Source: Rhypophila decipiens
Taxonomy: Eukaryota > Ascomycota > Sordariomycetes > Sordariales > Naviculisporaceae
Length of the DNA stretch: 64,000 bases
Direction: 5' to 3'
Assembly: GCA_033297075.1 (NCBI GenBank)
Contig: MU858077.1
Location: 124,001-188,000 of the forward strand
Positions 22,292 to 31,967 of this stretch are shown here, in pieces; the first letter of the stretch is position 1; each line of letters begins with the position of its first letter. Both the position numbers and the translations under genes were made by a program. Below the pieces are notes generated by a model that had not been told where the DNA came from, ran no database searches, and saw nothing but the letters and a program-made list of their open reading frames with translations.

Positions 22292-24001
22292 CTACCTCGC
22301 GGCGGCCTTTGGAGGAGCTTTGGCCTCTTCCTTGTTCGCCTGTGGGGCACCTGCCTGGTCTTTGGGAGCTTCGTTCTGAGCCTCCTTATTCTTCTTCTCT
22401 TGCAAAGCGATATTCTGCATCTCAGTCTTATCCTTTTCCCACTGGCTGGTGGTATCGCCAAAGTTCTCTTTCATCTTCTTTGCCTTTTCGGCCTTTTCCT
22501 TCTCCTCTTGCTCCCGAGCGAGCCTCTCTTGCTCCATTTTCTGTATAACGTTAGAACAAGCCCGGAAAACGGAGGAAATGTAGTGGCCGGTCACTAACCT
22601 CCATATGTTTAATATCATCGACACTGGGCTCGTACAAATGCCAGATTGTGTAATGCGGTAGCCCGACGACAGAGAAATCCATTCTCCGGGCCATCTAAGT
22701 AGGCGTCAGATCCAGCTCGACAGTAATTCAACCGGGGTCAGACTCACCTTTCCGAAACCTTCAGTTTCGGCGTGCTTCTCAAAGCTGAAGGCTGGGAAAT
22801 GGACTCCATGCCGGAAAACCTTGGCCTTGGCCAGAATACTCACGCCACCAACGCCATCGATTTCCATTTCCATATCGGGATCTCCGTAGGGGTCGCGCAG
22901 ATAAGCAAGATGGGGTCGCCAAGTGGCATACTCGGCGTATCCTTCTACAATAACAGCATCTTCGTCCAACGTATCGGCGAGAGCAAGGGCGGTCTCGGAT
23001 TCCTGCCACGAGTTCAGATCGTATGGCTGTTCTCCTCCAAGCCAATCGGGGAGAGGCCGCCAAACATCTATTTTGTATTGTTAGTGACCGGGACAAGCAT
23101 AATGCGGACACAAAACCGCGACGTACTGGGCACAATAACATCCTTATTGTGGCGCATAAGATCCTCCAAGATGGTGAACGGGGCCGTCTCGACGTCAACA
23201 TCTCGCCAGTATACCCAAGAGTGGTACGGCCGAAGCGCAGCACTGAGGAGCCAGTTGCGCGCTTGTGCCATAAGCTTTCTCCTGCTTGCCTGAGCAGCGA
23301 AGCCGTGACGACTCTCGACATCCTGGTTGACCTTCTGTCCGAAATCCTTCTCGATAATCGAAATCTCGCCGTAATGCATTAAATCGTCCGCGTCCGCCTG
23401 GATGGCCTCAAGGTTATTCGAAAGAACCTCGAGAGTTCGGTCTTTGGAGTCGGAGACTAGGAAGGCAAGGTCGATAAGATGATGTGGGTAGGTAAAGTTT
23501 CGCAAATGTGAGAAGAACATGGGCAAATGCGACTCGGCATCGCGGAGCGGCACACAAAGGAGAATCCTCTCTTCTCGTTCCCAACCCCTTGCGGTGCCCT
23601 GGACATTAGACAGGTCATAGTACCGCACAGTCTCGAGTTGGAACTCCTCTCCGCTCGATATTAGGCCGAGCGAAAATATGGACAGAATCGAGACTCGGGG
23701 CCAGACGAAGATGGAGAAAAGGCCTAGGATCGCGAGGATGATGCCGATTCGAACGAATAAGCGCCCTCGTCTTCGGAATGCTGGCGTCTTGCCCCTAGGT
23801 TGAAATCTAGTGATTGAGAGGTTTCCTCTGTCAGATTGCCCGTTCCTCAAAACATCACAGAGGATGGTCGGCGGCGACACCAGGTGCATACCTGTGAGGC
23901 GATATCTCGAACGTGTTCCCACGTGGATATCCATTTGAATATCCGCTCACATGATGGCGCGGGTGCGCCTTGGACCCTGAAGAGGACGAGAAAGGCAGCA
24001 T
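22292..24001 (-). CDS. ANP1: Mannan polymerase II complex subunit ANP1 (GT62 alpha-mannosyltransferase)
   Basis: Five exons (23892-24001, 23127-23806, 22748-23067, 22599-22694, 22292-22540) join in phase into 484 residues. Anp1/Mnn9/Van1 family enzymes extend the alpha-1,6-mannan backbone of N-glycans in the cis-Golgi. It is a type II membrane protein: short basic N-terminus, membrane anchor VRIGIILAILGLFSIFVW, then the lumenal domain with RILLCVPLRDAESHLPMFF and the metal-binding DXD in WVYWRDVDVE. NVWRPLPDW, VWRP-type and GPDPDMEMEIDGVGG-like segments follow (here GDPDMEMEIDGVGG). After LPHYTIWHLYEPSVDDIKHME comes a charged coiled-coil and Ala/Lys-rich tail, typical of Anp1 rather than Mnn9. 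Start at 24001 was chosen because exon 1 joins in phase through CACAG and gives SPHRFQPRGKTP. Confidence 0.9.
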
Positions 24002-24990
24002 TGGTCGTGATGTGCTGGTACAATTGATGCGTAAAGGTGCAAGCTCCCTCCCCCTTTCCGTACTTTGGCGCGCGGAAACGAATCGTCGTTGCGCTCCAAG
24101 ATCGCTCTCGCCGTCAGAGCTATCTCACTCACTGTGGAGGTGCCAGTCCGGGTTTGTTTCGATCAAATAAATACCGGTTCCTCGTTCATCGCATCGCTGT
24201 TGCAAAAACTGTCGCTTCAATAAATTGGCAATGAACCGGGCCCGCGAGGTTATCGCATTCACGTTGCACTGACTGGTTGGTTGTTAAAAGGTGTTCGCAT
24301 CTGTCCTGTACCAAAGATTAGGAGTGCAGTGCCATTTTCGCACTCAGCGGCGCGCTAGTGCTAATTCCAGCCTGGTCCCGCAGCCCCATATCGAGCGTTT
24401 CAGAGTTGAAGTTAGTACCCGGTACAGCTGTTTGTGTCTTTTCAAAGGGGCCCTCTGCACCAGGATGGCTCAAAATTGGTGCCGGGTACGAAACAGACGA
24501 GTACAGAGTACACAACAAAGTGGTCCCCGACCTCCACTAACTCTAACAACGACTGCCGTTAAACAAGATAGGGGGCGCCAAGTGAATGACGATGAAAATT
24601 ACCGTCCCTGCAAAAGCAGGACAACCAAATATTGAAGACATGTAACTGAAGATGAAGTGTGTGCTCCGTAAGAATACAATAGCTCGATACGATACAGCGC
24701 ATCTACAAGAGTACGTAGAAGTCCATTTACACATCTGTTCAATGTTTCAGCGTACAGTAATAATCGGGGATCGTCAACCTGTTACACGCTGGGGCCTTGC
24801 TCGTGAATTTGCAGTGCGTCGATAAATTGAGCTGCTTGTACAGAGTCCCAATGCTTTGGCACGGGGCATGAATTTATGGCACATTGGGACTTGGACTTTG
24901 CATTCAACGGTAAATTTTAAATTTTTGACTCTGGCAGTGGTTCCGTTGCACGAACTCATTTTTTGGAACAGATAATGATTGCTCCTCCGC
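24002..24990. other. Intergenic region upstream of ANP1
   Basis: About 1 kb between the ANP1 start and the 3' side of the snoRNA host transcript. No coding feature is recognised. Confidence 0.45.
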
Positions 24991-25584
24991 CTGTATCACC
25001 GGCCAGGATGCACGACAAGGACCGCCACACACGACACCACGCCGGCGAGCGCAGAAAGACACCACGAAGCATCAAACCGATGATGTTGATGACCTAAAGA
25101 CTTACCTGGAACGAAGACATGTACCATCAAGGACAGGTCGGCGTTGAAACCTACTACTCGAGTCAGTCGATAAACAAAAGTCTCAATGAATTGAAAGCAG
25201 ACTGAAGGATAAGAATAATCAGGCAAGCCGTTTTTACTCAGCCGTATAGACCGGCCCAGGTCAACCATATATCAAAACGGTACATGGCGGACCCAGACAA
25301 CTGAAGCCAAATTACGCCCCGAAGGACAACACCACAACTGGTCATCACACCCGAGGATGCTGCAGTGCGGGTGAATTGCTCGGCCCATAGCATTTCGTTG
25401 AATGGATAGACTAATTGTCATCATGATAGAGTGGGATGAAGGAGAGTGAAGCTGCTCAGAACCTACCATCAAGAATGAGTGTTGTTGTCTGTTCCGCGAA
25501 GGTTGGTGAGCAATGGTGCTGTTCTGATTCTAGCTGTTAGCATGATTCTTGCAGTGAAGAGCCAGAAAAGAAGTATGGAGATGA

Positions 25585-25673
25585 CTGATGGTTCAGAAAA
25601 GGTTTGGTATATGGTTGTCGCTCATTATTGTTCAGAAGCAGAACTGAAAATAGGTTTTTCATCATGGAATCAG
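25585..25673 (-). ncRNA. Box C/D snoRNA, U38/snR61-like, guiding 25S rRNA methylation
   Basis: Within intron 2 of the host. C box ATGATGA (complement of 25659-25665), D box CTGA (25593-25596), D' box CTGA (25632-25635), and a closing stem CTGAT/ATCAG outside the boxes. Directly before D' lies CAGTTCTGCTT, an 11-base complement to the conserved 25S/28S rRNA stretch AAGCAGAACTG. The fifth base from D' faces the A in AAGCAGAACTG. From memory, this is the site guided by yeast snR61 and human SNORD38. The guide match is what raises this above a chance box pair. Confidence 0.78.
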
Positions 25674-25824
25674 GTGATTGGGTTAGAATGAGAATGGATT
25701 ACTTACAGAACAGCAGCAAGTTGTGACCCAGAGAATAACAGCAAAGCCAGTACGACATTCTGTTCTTGGTTGTTAGTCAAGAGATATTTCTGACGGTGTG
25801 ATGGTTGATCAGATTCGTGTTGGG

Positions 25825-25903
25825 GGAGGTCAGATGGTAGTGCATGTAGTTCGTGCGCTCATGGATAATCGCGTGAACAGTGGTTAAGATATCATCACGG
25901 TAA
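25825..25903 (-). ncRNA. Box C/D snoRNA, U33/snR55-like, guiding 18S rRNA methylation
   Basis: Within intron 1 of the host. C box GTGATGA (complement of 25892-25898) and D box CTGA (25830-25833). The 13 bases before D, CATGCACTACCAT, pair with 18S rRNA GTGGTGGTGCATG with two G-U wobbles. The fifth base upstream of D faces the U that yeast snR55 and human SNORD33 are known to target; the same guide string is recalled for human U33. The terminal stem is weak. snR55 and snR61 are also neighbours in the yeast snR57-snR55-snR61 cluster, which supports both calls. Confidence 0.75.
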
Positions 25904-26218
25904 TGTGCTTTGGGGAGGACGCGGAGAGATTCGGCGGGGTGAAGGCAGCGACTTACTTGATGAAATTCGCTAGAAAACACTTCTGTCAAAGTGAAGGAAA
26001 TAAAAATGCGCCATCATGAAGATGAGGGTGTTGCCTGTTGCTGGTTCGTTGTTTCGACAGAGGAGAGAAGAGAGTGCCAGAAAAATTTGGCGCTTCTTGT
26101 AGAAAATTTGCCGATTCTGTGGCTTGAGCTGTGGGTCCAAATTTGATGCGTTTTGGCAGTGGGGTCCGGGTTTTGAATTGTGGCTGGACAGCAGCCGCCA
26201 GCATGCGGGCAGCCACAA

Positions 26219-26459
26219 TGAATCTTTGCTTTCACCTCGCTATTGAGTTGTCACCGAGATTGTAAAAACAAGATTCAGAGGCATCAGTCACATCAAAAAG
26301 TGCACAAGTAAGCTCGAGATTGACCGGGCCACCTGCAAGTGACAAGACTCAAATTTCTGGCGCCGCATTCTCCGACGCTCAGCACAATCAACACTGCCTG
26401 CACTCATCAACCTCTGGCCTTGACTCGGTTGAGGCATAGGAGCTCAAAATCGCTTCGAC
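26219..26459. promoter_or_regulatory. Divergent promoter region between snoRNA host and MTR3
   Basis: About 240 bases separate the presumed start of the minus-strand snoRNA host from the MTR3 ATG. It must contain both promoters. No specific binding site is named with confidence. Confidence 0.4.
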
Positions 26460-27387
26460 ATGGCCGATAGAAGACGCATCAATGGGCCGGCAGGCGCCAC
26501 CCTTCCACCAGTATATCTCAACGAGGACGCACAGCCGTCTGATGACTCCAAGATCTCCAGAACACGGGCAGCAAACGCCATCCGCAAACTGTGTACGCTT
26601 CGATGACCCTCGCCCAAAGTCCCCATCGTCAATGTCTCAACACTAACAGTGATCAGATCTCAAAACCGGTGTTACGCCCTCGGCTTCCGGGTCCGCATAC
26701 CTGGAGATAGAGGCCCCCGGCGGAGGTGCGGTGTCGGGGTTGAAGCTTAGCTGCACGGTTCATGGCCCCAGGTCTCTCCCGAGATCGACTCCCTTTTCTC
26801 CTCACATCATCCTGTCTACTCACGTCAAGTATGCCCCGTTTGCGACAAAACAAAGACATGGTTATCTCAGAGACCCGATGGAGCGGGACCTCGGCACTCA
26901 CCTCGAAGCGGCACTTCGTGGTGCCATCATTGCTGATCGGTGGCCCAAGAGCGGCGTGGACGTCATTATTTCCATCATAGAGGGGGACCAGGACCGCCAA
27001 ACATCCAAGTCTCAGGAGCTCGGGTCCTGGGAGACGATGAATGCACTGGCCGGCTGTATCACGGTCGCCTCTGCGGCCCTAGCAGATGCCGGCATTGACT
27101 GCGTTGATACCATCGCTGGAGGCGTTGCGGCTCTGGTGAAAGATGCTGGCGACAATAACTCGCCCAGAATCGTCATTGACCCGATTCCGTTGGAGCACGA
27201 GAAGATCTTGTCTGCCTGCTGTGTGGCATACCTGCCCACGAGAGATGAAGTCACGAATCTTTGGTTCAAGGGTGATTTGCCTGCATCGGACATGGAGCTA
27301 TATACCCAGCTTGTCGAGACGGGTATACAGGCTGCAAAGAGCGCCAATCTAGTGCTGGTAGAATGCCTACATGAGACAATGGGATGA
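26460..27387 (+). CDS. MTR3: RNA exosome core subunit MTR3 (RNase PH fold)
   Basis: Two exons (26460-26592 and 26657-27387; intron of 64 bases) encode 287 residues. Mtr3 is one of six RNase PH-like ring proteins of the exosome, which processes and degrades RNA in nucleus and cytoplasm. Exon 1 begins MADRRRINGPAGATLPPVY. The join restores KLYLKTGVTPSASGSAYLEI, followed by VHGPRSLPRSTPFSP, VKYAPFATKQRHGYLRDP and ERDLGTHLEAALRGAI, typical of Mtr3. The rest is RNase PH fold with GCITVASAALADAGI. By family knowledge this ring subunit has no phosphorolytic activity in fungi. It is divergent from the snoRNA host, another RNA-maturation gene. Confidence 0.92.
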
Positions 27388-27935
27388 GCAGTCTCCAACC
27401 TTCCATCCACAACAAGAACCATTTATACCCACCCCAATGAGCTGCATGTCTAGATCAAAGGGTTTGCTACAGCGCTTCTAGGTCGAAGCAACCAACAGCG
27501 ACCCGTCATCTTTTTTAAGGCAGGCCACGAGGGATTAGCCGACTTTTGATGGAAAACAAAGAGAAGCCAAGCATCATGGATTTCGGTGACCTGAGCATTC
27601 CGTTCCGGAGATAGTCTTGGGAAAGCTGGGGCACAACCAACTGCCGTACTTGAATATCAAGATGCTTAAAACTTGTATTGAGTAGATGAGGTACATGTAG
27701 CATGGAACGCAAACCGGATCAGCATGCTCATAGCAGTCGCTCCGCACCATGCAGTGTTTGTCCTGTTGCTGTACGGATAATCCGTACCGTGTGAATACCA
27801 CCCCCTGAGCGTGGGGGGCAAATTGTCAAAGTGATTGATTGGCCCAATTTGAGGCCCCCGTAGTCTCGGGGTCTACCACCAATCCGGTCTCGTTGTTGTG
27901 TTTGTCGCAAGCGGCATGTAATCATCAATACCGTA
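27388..27935. other. Intergenic region downstream of MTR3
   Basis: About 550 bases of ordinary composition up to the TA that borders the next mobile element. It holds the MTR3 3' UTR. No other feature is recognised. Confidence 0.45.
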
Positions 27936-28324
27936 AGTACTCGCTCTAAAGGAAATCATCCGTACACACACCTAGGCACAAATAGGCATAGTTACCACCA
28001 AAGATAGGGGGTTAGCGTAAGCCAACGAGCGGGGCTCGCCGATCAATCTCGATCTATAATTTCACTCATTTTCCCCTATATTTTCGCGTTTTTTGCCGTT
28101 AAATCAAGAGTTCCAAAAGCACTCAATTACTCAATATAGCTCAAATTCTACTAGGAGAAATCAATATTATTTATAAGTTAATCAATTAAGTATTTTAACT
28201 ACGGTTAGTATTAATAAAACTAACACTATAAATAGTCATTACAGATAATTTTAACAATACTATATATTTTTCTATCATCTAAACCTACTACCTTGTTTTT
28301 TATATACTTTCTTCACCTAGTATT

Positions 28325-28454
28325 TGTCACGATCGTACTATTACGGCTGTTACATACACTATACATACCATTTACTTGATTGGATCTTCCAATCAAGTCT
28401 AGTTGCTCTTTTGGGCTATGTTACGTAGTGGTGTGGTATGTCACGATCGTTACA
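28325..28454 (-). repeat. Copy C of the 130-bp LTR-like repeat, nested in the TA-flanked element
   Basis: Read on the minus strand it starts TGTAACGATCGTGACATACC and ends GTACGATCGTGACA, 130 bases. The motif ACGATCGTGACA is present at both ends. The centre holds a perfect 11-bp hairpin, ACTTGATTGGA-AGA-TCCAATCAAGT. The five flanking bases (GTATT and GTAGC) agree only partly, so its duplication may have mutated. Confidence 0.8.
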
Positions 28455-28796
28455 GTAGCTATTAATAATAAGTATTTACTTTCTTATATAGTAGTTTAAA
28501 CTTATAGTTACTAAAGTTCTTTCTTTTATAAAGATTAATAACCCCCTTACCCCTTAACTTCTACTCTTTAGCTATATTATAGTATACTTTTAAATACTTA
28601 GGAATAGTTAAATCTAATAAAATAGTTATATATATAATAAATGAATAAAAGAGGTTTAGATTAATTAGAGTAAGAACTAGTTTCTAAATATTAGTTATTA
28701 ATTATAACAGAAAGAGAGTTAAATAGTAGAATACTATATTATTAGAATAGTACTAGAAAAAGAAAAGAATATGTATTTTTCTAATAGAAAATTAAT

Positions 28797-28846
28797 ATAG
28801 AAAAAGAAAAAGAAAAAGAAAAAGAGGAAGAAGAAGAAGAAGAAGT
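28797..28846 (+). repeat. Purine simple repeat (GAAAAA)n then (GAA)n
   Basis: Four AGAAAA-type units are followed by about five GAA triplets inside the AT-rich interior of the mobile element. It is a simple-sequence tract and not coding. Confidence 0.7.
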
Positions 28847-29169
28847 TAATAAAAAAGATAAACTTACTATATTCTTATTAACTAAATATAGTTATATAAC
28901 TAAATTAATTAAATAAGGGTTTTTTTATATTTTAAAAGCTATTCTAATAATAAGAAATATTAATTCTTCATAACTAACGATGAATTTAATGAAATTTAAC
29001 AATAATAAAATTAATAAACGATAAATGCGGAATAGTTACTTATAAATAAGGAATAAAGTGGGCTATAGCTAGTAGATTGGTGTACTTGGCTACCTAGGGG
29101 CTCTGTAATGGCTATGCCTTGTTAACTCTAGTGCGTGCACGGATGATTTCCTTTAGAGCAGAGTACTTA

Positions 29170-29708
29170 CAGTACATACAGTGAGCGTCACACTCGCAGC
29201 ACTGTGAGCCTTGCCAATCCATGACGCCAGGACTTTAGCCAGCAACAGCACAGTGTGCCGCCAAAGTGTAAGCCATCCGCAGCTCGTATTGCTCTCAATA
29301 CGAATGTTTCGGGATCTCGCCCCTTCCAATCGCATCAAGAAACAACACGAGAGCCGCTTCGTTCTCTGCTTCGTCTTCTTTTCAGCTCGACGCAGCCATC
29401 CGGTGCCGTCTCACCTTCGTTCCTAACTGCCAAACAAGAAACAATTCACAGATTCGTACTCTCGTTATTTCGATTCTCCTACAAATTTTCCCTTACCTAC
29501 TTTGTAATCAACCTATCTTGTAATCAACCTATCAGTTTCTTCAACGTCCTTCCGATACCACGTTTCCATTCGACCCCTGGATCATCAGTAAATTCGATGT
29601 ACCACCTTCACCTCTGATCAATCGACGATAAACCTCACCACTCCAGAGTCCGCCCTGCCGATCGTCGGTAGTAGACGCAAGAACGAACACCAGTATTACA
29701 CCGGCCAA
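29170..29708 (+). promoter_or_regulatory. Promoter and 5' leader of YND1
   Basis: 540 bases between the mobile element and the YND1 ATG, with pyrimidine-rich stretches in the last 300 bases, as common in fungal leaders. Two 15-base segments containing TGTAATCAACCTATC near 29500-29535 form a short tandem duplication. No coding feature is recognised. Confidence 0.4.
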
Positions 29709-31967
29709 ATGGGCAAGAAGTGGCGATACGGCGTCATCTTCGACGCTGGATCCTCGGGGACACGGTTGCACATCTACCGATGGAAAGACGCCGAGAAAGC
29801 CCGCCACAAGGCCGACGAAGAAGACCTTCGCAGTCTTCCCGAGTTGTACACGCAGAAGAAATGGACTAAAAAGGTACATCCTGGAATCGCAACGTTCGGC
29901 GACAAGGCAGAGGAGGTGGGCCGGGACTATCTTCAACCTCTGGTCGATCATGCACTCGACCATATTCCCAAGGACAAGGTCGAAGACACCCCGATCTTTC
30001 TCATGGCTACCGCGGGAATGCGACTTCTTCCCCAGATACAACAATCGGCTCTGACCCACGAGATCTGCTCCTACTTTCGACGAAACACCAAATTCTTGCT
30101 CCCCGATTGCGATCGACAAATTCAAGTGATAAAGGGCGAAACAGAGGGCTTATACGGCTGGATTGCGGCGAATTATCTCTTGGGTGGTTTCGATCACCCG
30201 GAGAAACATGCCCATGGAAAAGGCCATCACACATATGGTTTTCTCGATATGGGAGGCGCTTCTGCCCAGATTGCGTTTGCTCCAAATGCGACGGAAGCAG
30301 AGAGACACGCCAACGATCTCAAACTCTTGCGCCTGCGCACCCTCGATGGAGCACCGTCTGAATACAAGGTGTTTACCACCACGTGGCTCGGATTCGGTGT
30401 GAACCGAGCACGGGAGGCTTATCTCGATAGCCTCAAGGAGCAATATGCACATTCAAACTCTGACGAGCTCCCTGATCCGTGCTTGCCAAGACAATTGAGA
30501 ACAACTCTTGACGGTACTCCTGTGCAGAAACCAAAATCAGGCGAGGTTACTCTTATCGGCACTGGCAAATTTGACGAGTGCTTACGGCAGACCTACCCTC
30601 TTCTGGGCAAGGACAAGCCATGTCCGGATAGCCCGTGTCTGATCAACGGCCAACATGCGCCAGCCATAGACTTTGACGTCAATCACTTCGTTGGGGTTTC
30701 GGAATACTGGCACACAACACACGGAGTGTTTGGCGGAGACGACGACGACGACGATTCCTATGACTTCGCCATGTACCAGAAACGGGTGAAGCAATTCTGC
30801 TCACAGGACTGGGATTCAATCGACTCCAAAATAGACCACAACAAGAAACACGACGCAAAGAACGCCCAGGAGGCGTGCTTCAAGGCCTCGTGGCTGATCA
30901 ACATCATTCACGAGGGAATCGGCATCCCGCGCCTTGGCATAGACAATCTTGGTATCAACTCGTCTACCAAAGGGTCCATCTCAACGAGCTCCAAGAAACC
31001 AAAGGGCTTTGCGGATGCCTTTCAGCCGGTTGACAAGATTGAGGGTGTGGAGGTGAGCTGGACGCTTGGCCCGATGATTCTTTATGCAGCCGGGCAAATA
31101 CCGCCCAAGAGCGGCGATGATAGATACCCTGTCGGGTTTGGGAGCAATATTGTATCGGCAGGTGGGGCTAGCACAGCTATACCGCCCGATTTTCTGTTTG
31201 CGGGCTCTGACTGGAGGACAACCGGGCGCCATGGCAACCAAACGATCGGCGGTGTACACGACGACGACGACGACGATGACTGGGGCGACCAGGCGGAGGA
31301 TCTGCTAGACAAAGCTAAGGACCGAACAACCTCTGGGATACTTGTCTTCTTATTAATCTTCTTTGGATTCGTCTACTTCTTCCGGAAACGCGACAGGAGA
31401 ATGCGGATGTACTCGAGGATCAACAATTTCTTCCACGGTGGCAAGAAGGGGGGCGGCGGCGGACGGTTCGGTGGGCCGCCCAGAAAAGGGGGCTCGATCC
31501 GTGGTCTGTCGGGACTCATCACGAGCAAGCTGTTTGGGAAGAACGGCGGCAGGTCTGGCGTTGCGTACGAGCGGGTGCTGGAGGAAGGCGAGGCGAATCA
31601 GTTCGAGCTGGGCGATGTGGATTCTCTGTCGTCGTTTGAGGAGAATAACAATGACTATTCCGATTCCAGCCTTGATGGGGGGTCGTCGTCTAGTTCTTCG
31701 GGGAGGTTTGGCAGTGGTGCGAGGTCGTCATCCAGGCTGAACTTTTCGGCTAGTAATAATGGGTTTGAGACTATGCCTACTACTGGAGCTGCGGCCGCGG
31801 CGGCGCTGGTGGACAGGAGCGGTTTGGTGGTGAGGACAGAGAGCCGGGATAGATTGGCGCTTCCGGGGGGTAATAATTTGCAAATGCTGAATGCTGGACG
31901 GAGGAGTCGGGCGGGGAGTCCGACTAGATTGAAGAGTCCTTCTATGGGGCCTTATCAGGGTGATTAA
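29709..31967 (+). CDS. YND1: Golgi apyrase YND1-like (GDA1/CD39 nucleotidase)
   Basis: An intronless 752-codon frame. The enzyme hydrolyses nucleoside di- and triphosphates in the Golgi lumen, removing the nucleotide by-products of glycosylation. Apyrase regions are seen in order: ACR1 DAGSSGTR (residues 12-19), ACR2 MATAGMRLLP near 98, ACR3 IKGETEGLYGWIAANYLLGG, ACR4 FLDMGGASAQIAFAPN, and a later YPVGFGSNIVSAGG. One membrane segment near residues 541-558 (SGILVFLLIFFGFVYFF) precedes a basic Gly/Ser-rich cytosolic tail of about 190 residues. This layout, catalytic domain first and one C-terminal anchor, is that of Ynd1 and not Gda1. Two poly-Asp runs (around residues 340 and 518) are unusual. 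Codon use shifts toward T-ending codons in the disordered tail. Confidence 0.93.
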   Translation: MGKKWRYGVIFDAGSSGTRLHIYRWKDAEKARHKADEEDLRSLPELYTQKKWTKKVHPGIATFGDKAEEVGRDYLQPLVDHALDHIPKDKVEDTPIFLMATAGMRLLPQIQQSALTHEICSYFRRNTKFLLPDCDRQIQVIKGETEGLYGWIAANYLLGGFDHPEKHAHGKGHHTYGFLDMGGASAQIAFAPNATEAERHANDLKLLRLRTLDGAPSEYKVFTTTWLGFGVNRAREAYLDSLKEQYAHSNSDELPDPCLPRQLRTTLDGTPVQKPKSGEVTLIGTGKFDECLRQTYPLLGKDKPCPDSPCLINGQHAPAIDFDVNHFVGVSEYWHTTHGVFGGDDDDDDSYDFAMYQKRVKQFCSQDWDSIDSKIDHNKKHDAKNAQEACFKASWLINIIHEGIGIPRLGIDNLGINSSTKGSISTSSKKPKGFADAFQPVDKIEGVEVSWTLGPMILYAAGQIPPKSGDDRYPVGFGSNIVSAGGASTAIPPDFLFAGSDWRTTGRHGNQTIGGVHDDDDDDDWGDQAEDLLDKAKDRTTSGILVFLLIFFGFVYFFRKRDRRMRMYSRINNFFHGGKKGGGGGRFGGPPRKGGSIRGLSGLITSKLFGKNGGRSGVAYERVLEEGEANQFELGDVDSLSSFEENNNDYSDSSLDGGSSSSSSGRFGSGARSSSRLNFSASNNGFETMPTTGAAAAAALVDRSGLVVRTESRDRLALPGGNNLQMLNAGRRSRAGSPTRLKSPSMGPYQGD

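Larger units (their letters stand above)
24991..26218 (-). ncRNA. Spliced non-coding snoRNA host gene
   Basis: The minus strand shows four good introns in series but no continuing reading frame. Intron 1 is 25760-25956 (GTAAGT, branch GACTAAC); intron 2 is 25524-25706 (GTAAGT); intron 3 is 25151-25466 (GTAGGT, branch CTGAC); intron 4 is 24991-25105 (GTAAGT). Introns 1 and 2 each carry a box C/D snoRNA. Exons are short and lack a consistent frame, so this looks like a non-coding host, as known for snoRNA clusters in filamentous ascomycetes. Intron 3 is long and has C-box-like ATGATGA near 25418-25424, but no convincing D box, so no third snoRNA is called. Transcript ends are guesses. The upstream 240 bases are shared with divergent MTR3. 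Confidence 0.65.
27936..29167. mobile_element. Tc1/mariner-like element relic with inverted ends and TA flanks
   Basis: Left end AGTACTCGCTCTAAAGGAAA and the reverse complement of the right end AGTACTCTGCTCTAAAGGAA match for about 35 bases with one indel. Partial similarity then continues (CAAATAGGCATAG versus CAAGGCATAG). Both ends are directly flanked by TA (27934-27935 and 29168-29169), the target duplication of Tc1/mariner/pogo elements. Several differences between the ends are A/G or C/T transitions. The 1.23-kb interior is AT-rich, has no transposase frame, and contains a nested 130-bp repeat copy, so it is a dead or non-autonomous copy. Confidence 0.75.

Noticed and set aside
25390..25430. 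Third C/D snoRNA in host intron 3
   Set aside because: A C-box-like ATGATGA is present, but no D box at suitable spacing and no recognised rRNA guide.
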